Positions 1-8,324 of a DNA stretch of 64,000 nucleotides are shown piece after piece. The notes beneath the pieces were generated by a model that was given only the letters and a program-made list of their open reading frames with translations, ran no database searches and was not told the DNA's origin. The DNA is taken from positions 43,220 through 107,219 of the forward strand of contig JAJPHF010000013.1 of the NCBI GenBank assembly GCA_021325365.1, given 5' to 3'. A program made the translations under genes and the position numbers. The DNA comes from Pseudomonadota bacterium (lineage in GTDB: Bacteria; Chloroflexota; UBA6077; JAJPHF01). Position 1 is the stretch's first letter. The number at the start of each line of letters is the position of its first letter.

Positions 1-1
1 C

Positions 2-478
2 CTCGACCCGCAAACGCAGCGGCCGGCCGACGAGGGCGAGCTAGTTATCACGAACCTGGGCCGCGCCGGCTCGCCGGTGCTGCGCTACCGCACGGGCGAC
101 CGCGTGCGCTGGCAGGCGGGCGCTTGTCCGTGCGGTCGCACGTTCCGCCGGCTGGAGGGCGGCATCCTCGGCCGCGTCGACGACATGCTGACGGTGCGCG
201 GCGTGAACGTGTTCCCGAGCGCCATCGAGAACCTGGTGCGGCGCTTTCCGGCGGTCGACGAGTTCGCCGTCGAGGTGTACCAGGAGCGGGCGATGGACGA
301 GATGGAGCTACAGCTCGAGGTAGCCGACGCGCGCCCCGAGGAGGTGTGCGAGGCGGTGGCCCGCGAGGTCTGGGTGGCGCTCGGCTTCCGCCCGCGGGTG
401 CGTCCCGTCCCCGCCGGCACCCTCCCCCGCTTCGAGCTAAAGGCCCGCCGCGTCCGCGACCGCCGCGCGAAGGCGTGA
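2..478 (+). CDS. Phenylacetate-CoA ligase-like protein, C-terminal part (5' truncated)
   Basis: The reading frame is open from the first bases of the window, so the N-terminal adenylation core lies outside. The visible part begins with GELVIT and RYRTGDRV, typical of the A8-type hinge of PaaK-family AMP-forming CoA ligases. A CPCGRTF segment, GRVDDMLTVRGVNVFP and an ACT-like C-terminal lobe follow. The family adenylates an aryl or acyl carboxylate and transfers it to CoA. The substrate cannot be told from this part. It ends 35 bp before the rpsF promoter and looks transcriptionally separate from it. Confidence 0.85.
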   Translation, partial: LDPQTQRPADEGELVITNLGRAGSPVLRYRTGDRVRWQAGACPCGRTFRRLEGGILGRVDDMLTVRGVNVFPSAIENLVRRFPAVDEFAVEVYQERAMDEMELQLEVADARPEEVCEAVAREVWVALGFRPRVRPVPAGTLPRFELKARRVRDRRAKA

Positions 479-487
479 CCCCTCTTC

Positions 488-518
488 TTGGGGGTGGGGG
501 TCTGGCCCGTGCTATAAT
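488..518 (+). promoter_or_regulatory. Putative sigma-70 promoter for rpsF-ssb
   Basis: A perfect TATAAT hexamer lies at 513-518, about 135 bp before rpsF. The best upstream match is TTGGGG at 488-493, with a rather long 19 bp spacer. The leader that follows (about 525-652) is long enough to hold a ribosomal-protein leader such as the S6:S18-binding motif, but I could not fold that motif with confidence. Confidence 0.5.
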
Positions 519-652
519 TCGGCGGTGCTGTAAGCAGGACCGCTTTGTCGTGCTGCGTTCCCGATGCGGCCGACCGCGCGGCCAGAAGATCGCCTTTCTG
601 CTCTCGCCGCCAGCACCGCAACGAGGGCATACCCAGAGAGAGGAGGTGTCAT

Positions 653-994
653 TTGCGGGAGTACGAGCTGATGTTCGTGCTCACGCCGGAGCTGCAAGAG
701 GACGGAGTGACGGCGGCGACGGAGCGAGTGACTTCGCTCATCACCAATCGGGGTGGCGAGGTCACCAAGGTCGACACGTGGGGGCGCCGCCGCATGGCGT
801 ATCCCATCCGCCACCAGCTTGACGGCCTCTACACGGTAATGCGGTTCCGGCTGGACGCTAACCTGACCGACGAGCTTGATCGCAACCTGCGGCTCGCCGA
901 GCCTGTGCTGCGCCATCTGATCGTCCGTGCCGAAGAAGTGCCTGCGCCCAGGACTATACGACGTGTGAGTGTGGTGGAAGAGCCGAAGGAGTAA
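653..994 (+). CDS. rpsF: 30S ribosomal protein S6
   Basis: This 113-residue protein binds 16S rRNA as a heterodimer with S18 in the platform of the small subunit. It starts REYELMFVLTPEL and contains KVDTWGRRRMAYPI, both characteristic of S6, and its length is normal. The start is taken as TTG at 653 because AGGAGG at 641-646 sits six bases upstream. Upstream in-frame codons have no such site and would add non-S6 residues. ssb begins five bases after the stop, and S18 follows, which is the usual bacterial S6-SSB-S18 order. Confidence 0.96.
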   Translation: MREYELMFVLTPELQEDGVTAATERVTSLITNRGGEVTKVDTWGRRRMAYPIRHQLDGLYTVMRFRLDANLTDELDRNLRLAEPVLRHLIVRAEEVPAPRTIRRVSVVEEPKE

Positions 995-999
995 CGAGG

Positions 1000-1428
1000 A
1001 TGGCCCTGTGCAAGGCAACGCTGATTGGCAACGTCGGGCGGGACCCCGATATGCGGTACACCCAGGCTGGCAAGCCCGTGGTGAACTTCTCGGTGGCCTG
1101 CAACCGCGTTGGGCCGCCGGCCGCGGACGGGGGCGAGCGGCGGGAGGAGACGGAATGGTTCACCGTCGTCTGCTTCGGTCGGTTGGCCGAAGTGGCGAGT
1201 AACCTGGTCTCCAAGGGCAGCAAGGTCTTCGTCGAAGGACGCATCCAGACCCGCAGCTACGAGGCGCGTGACGGCCAGACGCGCTTCGTCGTCGAGGTCG
1301 TCGCTAACGAGCTGCAGATGCTCAGCCCGCGCCAACCGCGCGAGATGGGTGAGCCGGGGATGGCTGGGATGGCGCCGGTGGCGGTCGGCGTGGCGGATAC
1401 CGACAACCTGGACGATGTCCCGTTCTAG
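1000..1428 (+). CDS. ssb: Single-stranded DNA-binding protein
   Basis: This 142-residue OB-fold protein coats single-stranded DNA in replication and repair and recruits partners through its C-terminal tip. It begins ALCKATLIGNVGRDPDMRYT and contains NFSVACNR and WFTVVCFGRLAE, which are core SSB motifs. It ends in the acidic tip DNLDDVPF. The linker between OB fold and tip is short (about 30 residues). The Shine-Dalgarno GAAGGAG overlaps the end of rpsF, so the two genes are probably translationally coupled. Confidence 0.96.
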   Translation: MALCKATLIGNVGRDPDMRYTQAGKPVVNFSVACNRVGPPAADGGERREETEWFTVVCFGRLAEVASNLVSKGSKVFVEGRIQTRSYEARDGQTRFVVEVVANELQMLSPRQPREMGEPGMAGMAPVAVGVADTDNLDDVPF

Positions 1429-1830
1429 CCCTCTGTCGGCCGTGTGCGCGGGGACTGGACGCCTAACCGTCCCGGCCCGCGCGAGCTGCTGAGCCAAACC
1501 GTGGTGCGCCACGCGGCCGGGGCGTGCCCCGCCGCGTGGCATCGTTCCCGAGGCGATGCCTCCTCAGTTGCCGGTGCGCCGTGGGGCTGACACCCCCGAC
1601 GGCGCGAGCGGGGGCCATGGGGCCACCAGCGTGCAGCCCGCCCGGCGCGTGCAGAGTTCCGCCACAGGGCGTAATTCGACCTGACGCGCTGCATGCCACG
1701 CCGCGACTGAGGGCCGCGAGTCGCCCGCCCAGAGCGAGTTGCCGTGGGGGCCTGGTATTCGCCCCCGCCCAGCGCGCCGGAGCGGCGCTAGTCGCCATCG
1801 GGGTGATGGAAGAGAAGGAGTAGGAGACCG
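1429..1830. other. 402-bp ssb-rpsR spacer with stacked hairpins
   Basis: No convincing gene is present. The main structure is a near-perfect inverted repeat at 1508-1540 (GCCACGCGGC with GCCGCGTGGC, inner GGGGC/GCCCC, one bulged C). Directly after it is a second stem, GGCATCG with CGATGCC, at 1538-1560. Either could attenuate transcription into rpsR or act as a leader structure. There is no U-run. A reading frame at 1524-1823 ends next to the rpsR ribosome-binding site but has the composition of a random GC-rich frame. Confidence 0.55.
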
Positions 1831-2382
1831 TTGACCGAGACTGAGATCCAAACCGCCCCTGCTGCCGCGCCGCCGCCTGAGGCGCCCGCGGCCCCGGCAC
1901 CCCCCGCTGCCCCGCCGGCGACGGCCGCGGCGCCCGCGGCGACCGCGCCCGAAGGTGCCGCGGCTCCCGCCCCGCCCGCGGCCGCTCCGGGCGCGCCTGC
2001 CCCGTCCGCCCCCGGCGTAGGCCCTGCTCCAGGCGCCGCCCCTGCCCCGGGCGCTGGTCCCGGCCCGCGCCGCCCGATGGGCGACCGCCCGCCCGGCGGC
2101 CCGCGTCGCAGTGGCGGCCGGCGCGAGTACCGCGGCCGGTACACGCCGCGCCGCAAGGTCTGCACATTCTGCGCGGACAAGATTCCCGTTGTGGACTACA
2201 AGGACGTCGGGCGCCTGCGCCGCTACCTGTCCGAGCGCGGCAAGATCGAGCCGCGCCGCAAGACCGGCACCTGCGCGCGCCACCAGCGCGCCCTGGCAAC
2301 GGCGATCAAGCGCGCGCGCCACGTGGCGCTGCTGCCCTTCACCGGCGAGCACATGCGCATCAGCGGCCTGTCGGTCCGCTAG
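1831..2382 (+). CDS. rpsR: 30S ribosomal protein S18 with long Ala/Pro-rich N-terminal extension
   Basis: Residues from about 100 to 183 are a normal S18: a VCTFCADKI zinc-type cysteine pair, [31 protein letters not shown] and the end [14 protein letters not shown]18 pairs with S6 on the 16S rRNA platform. The first 75-95 residues are almost only Ala, Pro and Gly, ending in a basic Arg/Gly stretch that runs into the domain. Typical S18 proteins are 75-100 residues. The TTG start at 1831 is supported by AAGGAG at 1815-1820. No later ATG or GTG with a good ribosome-binding site precedes the folded domain, so the extension is probably translated. Confidence 0.93.
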   Translation: MTETEIQTAPAAAPPPEAPAAPAPPAAPPATAAAPAATAPEGAAAPAPPAAAPGAPAPSAPGVGPAPGAAPAPGAGPGPRRPMGDRPPGGPRRSGGRREYRGRYTPRRKVCTFCADKIPVVDYKDVGRLRRYLSERGKIEPRRKTGTCARHQRALATAIKRARHVALLPFTGEHMRISGLSVR

Positions 2383-2460
2383 CGGCGGGCCCGTACCCTG
2401 GCGCCGGGGCACGCAACGGCGTATAACTGCCTTGCGCGCTCGACGTGAGAGCACTCATCA

Positions 2461-2490
2461 GAGGGCGTCCGCTATCACGCGGGCGCCTTC
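2461..2490 (+). terminator. Candidate hairpin terminator after rpsR
   Basis: A 12-bp stem (2461-2472 with 2479-2490, two G-T wobbles) has a 6-nt loop TATCAC. It is followed by the pyrimidine-rich TCTGTCTCATT. The T-run is weak, so this may be an inefficient intrinsic terminator. It lies between rpsR and the parvulin gene. Confidence 0.5.
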
Positions 2491-2532
2491 TCTGTCTCAT
2501 TCGTCAATCCTAAATGATCCAGGGCGGAGCAG

Positions 2533-3780
2533 ATGAGCCAACAAGCACCCGTCGCCAAGCCTCCCAAGGCCCCCCGCGCCGCGAAGCCCAAGGAATCGAA
2601 AAGCGCGGCCGTGCGCGCCGCGCTCGCCAACCCGTCGAAGCGCCAGCTGACCAAGTGGCAGCGCGAGCGCCGGCAGAAGCGTCTCGTGCTCTACTCGGCC
2701 GTGGCGCTGGTCGTGCTCGTCGCGCTGGTGCTGGCGTTTGGATACTGGCGCGAGCTGATCGCGCGGCCAAACGAGCCGGCCGCCGAGGTTGGCGACCAGG
2801 TCATCCCGCTCGGCGCCCTCGCCCTGCGATTGCACCCGCAACTGGTCGCCATCGACAACGAGATGGCGCGGCTGCAGAGCCAGAACGCCCCGACCAGCTC
2901 GGGCACCAATCCCGCGTCGCAGCAGCTCCAGATGCTCGTCAGCCAGCGCATCGGCGCGGCGGACCAGGTGCTGGGCGACATGATCGACGACGAGCTGATC
3001 GCGCGGGAGGCGGAGCGGCGGGGCATCACGGTGGCGCCCGCCGAGATCGACGCTCGTATCAGCAGTGACATGGCGAAGCAGAAGGCGTTGGCCGCCGGCC
3101 CCGCGCCCACGCCAGCCGCCGGCCCGGCCGATGGCCCCGCGCCGACCCCGACGCCTCCGCCCACGCTTACCGCCGAGGACCAGCAGGCGACCTACCAGGA
3201 CTTCCTGAGCCGCGTCAACTTCACCGACGAGCAGTATCGCCGCTACGTGGAGGCGCAAGTGCTGCGCGACAAGCTGCGCGACTCGCTGAGCGCCGACATT
3301 CCGACGACCCAGGAGCAGGTCCACGCGCGCCGCATCACGCTGAGCAGCCAGGAAGACGCGACGGCCGTGCTGGCGCAGCTCCGCTCGGGCGAGGCGACCT
3401 TCGAGGACCTGGCGCGCGACAAGTCGAAGGACCTGACCAGCCAGTCGCAGGGCGGCGACCTGGGCTGGCTGCCGCGGGGCATCGAGTCGGCGCAGTTCGA
3501 CGACCAGGCGTTCCGCCTCGGCGTGGGCGAGCTGGGCGACGCGGTCACCACGCCGCAGGGGTGGGAGATCATCCAGGTGCTGGAGAAGGGTCAGCGCGCC
3601 CTCACGCCCGAACAGCTCGACCGACTGAAGAGCAAGGCGTTCAACGACTGGCTGAACGCCGCCCGCAACGACGGCTCGGTGCGCCGCGAGCTGGACAAAG
3701 ACAAGCGCGACTGGGTGATGCGCCAGGCGAGCGGCGGTCGCAGCAGCGCCACCGCCGCCGGCCAGCCGTCCGGCTTCTAG
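2533..3780 (+). CDS. Membrane-anchored parvulin-type peptidyl-prolyl isomerase (SurA/PrsA-like)
   Basis: This 415-residue chaperone is expected to fold exported proteins outside the membrane. A basic N-terminus is followed by one membrane segment (about residues 55-77, LVLYSAVALVVLVALVLAFG). A SurA-type N-terminal chaperone region comes next, interrupted by a Pro/Ala-rich stretch near residues 192-215. A rotamase domain (about 258-355) carries ARRITL, FEDLARDKSKD, GGDLGWLPRG and TPQGWEIIQVLEKG. ATG at 2533 has GGAGC just upstream. It stands alone between the ribosomal cluster and a minus-strand block. Confidence 0.88.
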   Translation: MSQQAPVAKPPKAPRAAKPKESKSAAVRAALANPSKRQLTKWQRERRQKRLVLYSAVALVVLVALVLAFGYWRELIARPNEPAAEVGDQVIPLGALALRLHPQLVAIDNEMARLQSQNAPTSSGTNPASQQLQMLVSQRIGAADQVLGDMIDDELIAREAERRGITVAPAEIDARISSDMAKQKALAAGPAPTPAAGPADGPAPTPTPPPTLTAEDQQATYQDFLSRVNFTDEQYRRYVEAQVLRDKLRDSLSADIPTTQEQVHARRITLSSQEDATAVLAQLRSGEATFEDLARDKSKDLTSQSQGGDLGWLPRGIESAQFDDQAFRLGVGELGDAVTTPQGWEIIQVLEKGQRALTPEQLDRLKSKAFNDWLNAARNDGSVRRELDKDKRDWVMRQASGGRSSATAAGQPSGF

Positions 3781-3802
3781 CGCCCCGCGCCGGCCCTCGC
3801 TT

Positions 3803-3832
3803 CACCCCTTCTCCCGATCAGGAGAGGGGGTG
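3803..3832. repeat. Palindromic C/G-run repeat element (REP-like), intergenic copy
   Basis: CACCCCTTCTCC (3803-3814) pairs with GGAGAGGGGGTG (3821-3832) around the loop CGATCA. It belongs to the same loose family of CCCT..AGGG palindromes seen at 5698-5785, 45968-46229, 47415-47520 and 49075-49236. Here it sits between convergent genes and could also serve as a bidirectional terminator. Confidence 0.6.
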
Positions 3833-3867
3833 GGGTATGGGGCCTCTTGCGCAGCGCCGCGGAGAGG

Positions 3868-5616
3868 TTAGCGCGCGCTGACGGTGGGGCTGGGGGCGGC
3901 CCGGGGAGCGGGGCTGCTGACGATGAAGCGGGCCTGCTGCACCGTCCAGACGCCCGAGAGGGCGCTGTGGGCGCGCACGTACAGCGTGTGGACGCCGCTC
4001 GGCACGTCGGCCGTCAGGCTGAACCCGGCGTTGGCGAAGCCGCCCCGGTCGAGCACGCGCGCCACGTCGGGCCGCGCCAGCCCCGCGAGCACCGGCCCGA
4101 GCGCCCGGCCCTGGTCCGGCGGGCCGTCCAGATAGGCCTCGATCTGGTCGACACCAGTGCCGCTATCGGCCCGCGTGTCCACCGCCCAGCCGTTCACCGT
4201 CAGCGCCCCCTGCACCACGGCGTCGGGCGTGGGCGCCTCCAGCGTGAGCTGGAGATCGGCGGTGCGGCTCCCCGGCAGGCTCGCCGCCTTGGCCACCGCG
4301 CGCTGCACGTTCACGCGCCCGTAGCCGTAACGGTCGTCGCGGCCGGGCGGGCCGAGGTCGTCGGCCGTCTCGAAGAGGATCGACTCTACCTGGTCGCGCG
4401 TCAGCGTCGGGTTCGTCGACCACATCAGCGCGGCCGTGCCCGAGACGTGCGGCGCGGCCATTGAGGTGCCGACCTCGTAGTTGTAGCCCGGCTGGCCGAT
4501 GGGCGAGTCGAGCGCGGGCGGCCAGGTGCTCAGGATGTAGTCGAGCGGGTTCGCGCGACTGCTGCCCCCCACGCCGCCCGGGGCGGTGAGCTGCACGTAG
4601 TCGCCCGTGTTCGAGTACGGCGCCACCTCGCCGTTCGCGCCGAGCGCGCCCACGGCGACGACGCCGGGCAGCGCCGCGGGAAAGAATGGGGCGTTCAGCG
4701 TATCGCAGCCCTCGTCGCGGTACGAGGCCACCTCGCCGCAGTTGCCCGCCGCGGCGACGAGCAGCAAGCCGCGATCGCGCGCGTCGGCGACCGCGCGGCG
4801 CACCGTCTGCGAGTCGTCCAGGCCGCCCAGACTGAGGTTGATGATCTTCGCATCGTGCTCGGTCGCCCAGCGGATGCCGTCGGCGGCGGCCACGATCGAG
4901 GCATCGCCGAAGCGATCGGTGATCTTGATGGGCATCAGGCGCACGGCCCACGACAGCCCCGCCACGCCCACGCCGTTGTTGCCGAGCGCGCCGATCACCC
5001 CTGCCACGTGCGTGCCGTGGCCGATGTCGTCCTGCGTGTTGCTATTGCGCTCGCGCACGTTGCGGCCGGGCACGACGCGGCCCTGCAGGTCGGGATGCGA
5101 CGGGTCGATGCCGCTGTCCAGCACCGCCACCACGACGTCGGCGCCACCAGTGCCGATGTCCCAGGCCTCGGGCGCGTGGATCTGCCGCATGTTCCACTGA
5201 CTGCTGAACAGGGGATTGTTCGGCGTGCTGAGCAGGTGGTAATGGCGATTGGGCTCGACGAACTCGACGCGCGGATCGGCACGCAGCGCGGCCAGCGCGC
5301 TCGCCACCGCACCATCGGCCACGCGGTAGCGGTCAACGCCGAGGTCGTCCAGCCGCCCCAGGTACGCGAGCGCGGCGGGCAGCCCTGCCGCGTCGCCGGG
5401 GCCGGGCGCTTGGCCGGCCCGCCAGCCCACCAGCACCTCGGCGGCCCCCGCCGGGGCGGCGACGTCCTCGCCAGGGTTGCTCCCCGACGGCGTGGGGGAG
5501 CCCGCTTGGCCGACGAGCAGGAGGGCCAGTAGCAGCCACAGCAGCGCGGCCAGGCGCAAGCCGACAGCCCGAGACGGGCCTGGGGAGGCGGGAACTTGTA
5601 GTCGCCAGCGTGTCAC
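3868..5616 (-). CDS. Secreted subtilisin-like serine protease (S8) with C-terminal Ig-like domain
   Basis: This 582-residue protein has a signal peptide (about residues 20-40, LRLAALLWLLLALLLVGQAG) and a propeptide-like region of about 100 residues. The S8 catalytic domain shows all three active-site motifs: Asp in VVVAVLDSGIDPSHPDL (about 165), His in GHGTHVAGVIGA (about 200) and Ser in GTSMAAPHVSGTAALM (about 384). The Asn oxyanion residue is in AAAGNCGE. The last 110 residues form a beta domain with GWAVDTRADSGTG that also occurs near the N-terminus of the PPC protein at 51200. The start is GTG at 5616. Probably an extracellular degradative protease. Confidence 0.93.
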   Translation of the reverse strand: MTRWRLQVPASPGPSRAVGLRLAALLWLLLALLLVGQAGSPTPSGSNPGEDVAAPAGAAEVLVGWRAGQAPGPGDAAGLPAALAYLGRLDDLGVDRYRVADGAVASALAALRADPRVEFVEPNRHYHLLSTPNNPLFSSQWNMRQIHAPEAWDIGTGGADVVVAVLDSGIDPSHPDLQGRVVPGRNVRERNSNTQDDIGHGTHVAGVIGALGNNGVGVAGLSWAVRLMPIKITDRFGDASIVAAADGIRWATEHDAKIINLSLGGLDDSQTVRRAVADARDRGLLLVAAAGNCGEVASYRDEGCDTLNAPFFPAALPGVVAVGALGANGEVAPYSNTGDYVQLTAPGGVGGSSRANPLDYILSTWPPALDSPIGQPGYNYEVGTSMAAPHVSGTAALMWSTNPTLTRDQVESILFETADDLGPPGRDDRYGYGRVNVQRAVAKAASLPGSRTADLQLTLEAPTPDAVVQGALTVNGWAVDTRADSGTGVDQIEAYLDGPPDQGRALGPVLAGLARPDVARVLDRGGFANAGFSLTADVPSGVHTLYVRAHSALSGVWTVQQARFIVSSPAPRAAPSPTVSAR

Positions 5617-5691
5617 GGTCGTCCTACGCGCTACTGTTAGGCGTAGTATGGGATACGCGTGGGGGCATTCGCCAGCGATGCGAACCTGCCT

Positions 5692-5785
5692 ACCCCCGGT
5701 CCCCTCACAATGTGGGAAGGGGGAGAAGGACGGGGCCGGGATGGCTCCCCCCTTCCCTCTCGGGGTTAGGTCCGGGAGTTAGGTC
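5692..5785. repeat. Cluster of palindromic C/G-run repeat elements
   Basis: The spacer between the subtilase and the transglycosylase gene holds complementary runs: CCCTCAC/GTGGGA near 5702-5716, a GGGGGAGAAGG block, then CCCCCCTTCCCTCTCGGGG and GGTTAGGTCC near 5744-5775. They resemble the elements inside the 45-49 kb operon, including a shared GGGGTTAGGTCC end. Confidence 0.5.
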
Positions 5786-5787
5786 GC

Positions 5788-6921
5788 CTATCCCGGGTCG
5801 CGGAAGGCGAGCCAGTTGGCGTACACGCGCTCCAGCCAGTAGTCGCTCAGCGGGTCGCCGAACCCATAGTAGCCCTGCACGCGCGTCCAGAAGTCGCCGC
5901 GAACGACGTCGAGCTTGTCGCGCAGCACACGCGCGCCCAGCAAGATGTTGTTCTGCGGGTCCCAGGCGTCGTCGATGCTGACGCCGCGTCGCTCGGCCTC
6001 GTTTGGCATCACCTGCATCATGCCGATGGCGCGCTCGTAGCGGCCGGCATGGCCGATCCACGTCCAGGCGCCCACCGCGTCGGGCCGGCCGCCGCTTTCC
6101 TGCTGCATGATCGCGGCGATCAGGTCCGGATCAATTTGGTACACCTTAGCCGCGTGCAGGATCTCGGGGTAGAAGCGCGCGATCTGGGGCGGCCAGCGCG
6201 CCGGCGCGCCGTCGGAGGGCGCGTCGGGCACGACGCGCGGCGCGGGCGTCACGCGCTCGACCGCCGCGGGGGCACGGCTCAGCAGCCGCCACTGGCTCGC
6301 GAACTGGGCCACGGTGGCTTCCCCGGCGGCTAGCTCGCGGTAGGTGCGCACGGCCACCAGCACCGGGTCCTCGTCGGGCAGCACCACCTGCACCGCGGCC
6401 AGCGGCGTGTCCTGGTCGCTGCGGAAGCCACTCGGGAACGCGCGGTCCATCGCGTCCACGACCGTGCCGACCGCGGCCACCACCGCCTGCTGCACGGCGT
6501 CCGCGTCGCCGAGCGTTACGCCCGGCTCCCAGCGGACCTGGAGCACGGGACCAACGGCGGTGGTCGCGCCCCAGGCCGCCGCCGCCGTGCCGCCCAGGGT
6601 CGGCAGCGCGTGCCGCACGGCGTCGATCAGCCGGGCGTTCTCGGCCATCTCGGGGGGCGGCGCGTCGGCCACGGCGACGGGCGTGGGCCGGCCGAGCCCC
6701 GCGTCGGCGAACAGTGGCGAGTCGGGCGCGCTAGCGCTAGGCGACATCGTGCCGGGTGCGCCGGCCCGCACCACCATCGGGGCGCCGAGCGGGGCCTGGT
6801 CGCCCGGCTGCCAGGTCACGGTGCTCGCGCTCGGCGGCGGCGTGGCCGCTCGCTGGAGGGCGTCGGCTGGCTGGAGCAGCAGCAGCAGGGCGAGCAGGCA
6901 CAGCGGCAGCCACGACGACAA
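5788..6921 (-). CDS. Secreted lytic transglycosylase (SLT domain)
   Basis: This 377-residue protein has an N-terminal signal sequence (SSWLPLCLLALLLLLQPADA) and a poorly conserved middle region of about 220 residues. A C-terminal SLT domain of about 130 residues contains IAAIMQQESGG with the catalytic Glu (about residue 275), AIGMMQVMP and YYGFG. The family cleaves peptidoglycan glycan strands non-hydrolytically, forming 1,6-anhydro-MurNAc ends. The TTG start at 6919-6921 is chosen because AGGAGGGTG lies seven bases upstream on this strand. It probably acts in cell-wall remodelling or as part of an envelope machine. Confidence 0.9.
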   Translation of the reverse strand: MSSWLPLCLLALLLLLQPADALQRAATPPPSASTVTWQPGDQAPLGAPMVVRAGAPGTMSPSASAPDSPLFADAGLGRPTPVAVADAPPPEMAENARLIDAVRHALPTLGGTAAAAWGATTAVGPVLQVRWEPGVTLGDADAVQQAVVAAVGTVVDAMDRAFPSGFRSDQDTPLAAVQVVLPDEDPVLVAVRTYRELAAGEATVAQFASQWRLLSRAPAAVERVTPAPRVVPDAPSDGAPARWPPQIARFYPEILHAAKVYQIDPDLIAAIMQQESGGRPDAVGAWTWIGHAGRYERAIGMMQVMPNEAERRGVSIDDAWDPQNNILLGARVLRDKLDVVRGDFWTRVQGYYGFGDPLSDYWLERVYANWLAFRDPG

Positions 6922-7096
6922 GTCGGTACACCCTCCTGTGGATCGTGCGTGCGCGCCGCGCGGTTCCCGCCCCGCGCGCGGCCGGACGGAGGTAAGAGGC
7001 GGGCGCCCGCCTCGCCGCAGTATCCCGTCTGCCGGCGACGCATGTCAAGAACCGCACAGGCGCGGACGTGTCACAATACGCGACGGCGCCGCAAAG

Positions 7097-8098
7097 TTAT
7101 GGCGCCGACAGGCCAAACACCGCGCTCGACGTGCCGCCCTCGATCTGGTCGCGCTCGCCGGCGGCGAAGCCCGCGTCGGCCACGATCTGGCGCGGCCGGG
7201 CGGGGCACATGTCGTACGGATAGTCGCTCCCGAGCATCAGCCGGTCGGGGCCCACCGCCTCGGCCAGATAGCGCAGCGCCGGGCCGTAGTACAGCACGGT
7301 GTCGTAGTAGAACCACTTGAGGTAGTCGAGCGGCGGCGTCTGCAGCCCCTTGGTCTCGGGACGCACGCTCCAGCCGTGCGTCAGGCGGCCGATCTGGTAC
7401 GGGAAGTCGCCGCCACCGTGGACCAGCATGAGCTTGAGGTCGGGGTAGCGGTCGCAGACGCCGCCGAACACGAGCGAGGCTGCCGCGATGGCCGTGTCGT
7501 AGGGATTCCCGAGCAGGTTCTGGAAGTAATAGTTCGCCAGGCGCGGGCTCTGCACCACGTAGGCGGGGTGGATGATGATCGGGGCGCTCACCTCCTGCGC
7601 CGCCGCCCAGAACGGGTCGAGGTCGCGGTCGTCCAGGTTGCGGCCCGCCACGTGCGTGCTGATGACGACGCCGTGGTAACCGAGGGTGCCGCAGACGCGC
7701 TGCACCTCGGCCGCCGCGGCGCGGCCGTCTTGCAGCGGCACCGTGGCGGTCGCCGTGAAGCGGCCGGGGGCCGCCTGCAAGTCCTCCGCCGTGGTGTCGT
7801 TCAGCAGCCGCGCCCAGGCCGCGCCCTGCGCGGCGGGCAGGTCGTAGCCCGTGAAGCTGAGCGCGAGGCTCACCACCTGGTGGTCCACGCTCTGGCTGGC
7901 CATGGCCTGCTGCCGCGTGTCGAGGTCCTGCAGCGCCGGCAGCAGCGCCTGCGGCCGCGCCGCCTCGCGGTTGCCGATGACGAAGCGCGGCTCGCCGTCC
8001 GCCGTCTCCACCACGTGGACGCCGTAGCGCCCCTCGTTCCCTCGCACCGCCGCGGCGACCAGCGGCGAGACGTAATGCGCGTGTACGTCGACGATCAC
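7097..8098 (-). CDS. Amidohydrolase family 2 protein (ACMSD-like TIM barrel)
   Basis: The 333-residue protein opens with VIVDVHAHYVSP, the first metal-binding HxH on strand 1. Later it shows IIIHPAYV (His), LMLVHGGGDFPYQ (His) and RLMLGSDYPYDM (Asp), the usual metal and catalytic positions of ACMSD/5-carboxyvanillate decarboxylase-type amidohydrolases. These enzymes decarboxylate or hydrolyse aromatic ring-cleavage products. The start is GTG at 8098 because AGGAGG (8105-8110 on this strand) lies six bases upstream; a longer frame to 8155 lacks a site. It is divergent from the VOC dioxygenase-like gene, suggesting a shared aromatic-compound pathway. Confidence 0.9.
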   Translation of the reverse strand: MIVDVHAHYVSPLVAAAVRGNEGRYGVHVVETADGEPRFVIGNREAARPQALLPALQDLDTRQQAMASQSVDHQVVSLALSFTGYDLPAAQGAAWARLLNDTTAEDLQAAPGRFTATATVPLQDGRAAAAEVQRVCGTLGYHGVVISTHVAGRNLDDRDLDPFWAAAQEVSAPIIIHPAYVVQSPRLANYYFQNLLGNPYDTAIAAASLVFGGVCDRYPDLKLMLVHGGGDFPYQIGRLTHGWSVRPETKGLQTPPLDYLKWFYYDTVLYYGPALRYLAEAVGPDRLMLGSDYPYDMCPARPRQIVADAGFAAGERDQIEGGTSSAVFGLSAP

Positions 8099-8324
8099 GG
8101 CTGGCCTCCTAATCGGGTCCGCCCGTCTGCCGCTCCGGCTCGCCCAGCATAGCACGGCTGGACATTGGCGGGAGCGCGTGCGGTAATATTACGCGCTCCA
8201 TGGCGGCGGCGCTCGCGCCCGAAGGGAGGCGCCAGGTGGCTCGCCGCCATCGCCGCCTTCGGCGAGCCGCACGACGAGCACGAGGGGATCCTCCAGCCGA
8301 CGGGCCAGTAGCGAAGGGAACGTC

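Noticed and set aside
525..652. S6:S18 ribosomal leader RNA
   Set aside because: The position fits, but I could not identify its conserved CCG bulge and stem with confidence.
1524..1823. 99-residue frame ending just before the rpsR ribosome-binding site
   Set aside because: Composition is that of a random GC-rich frame, it runs through strong hairpins, has no ribosome-binding site, and shows no domain.
6344..8152. 602-residue plus-strand frame
   Set aside because: It lies antisense to the transglycosylase and amidohydrolase genes, which have clear motifs and starts; its Arg/Ala/Gly-rich translation is a shadow.
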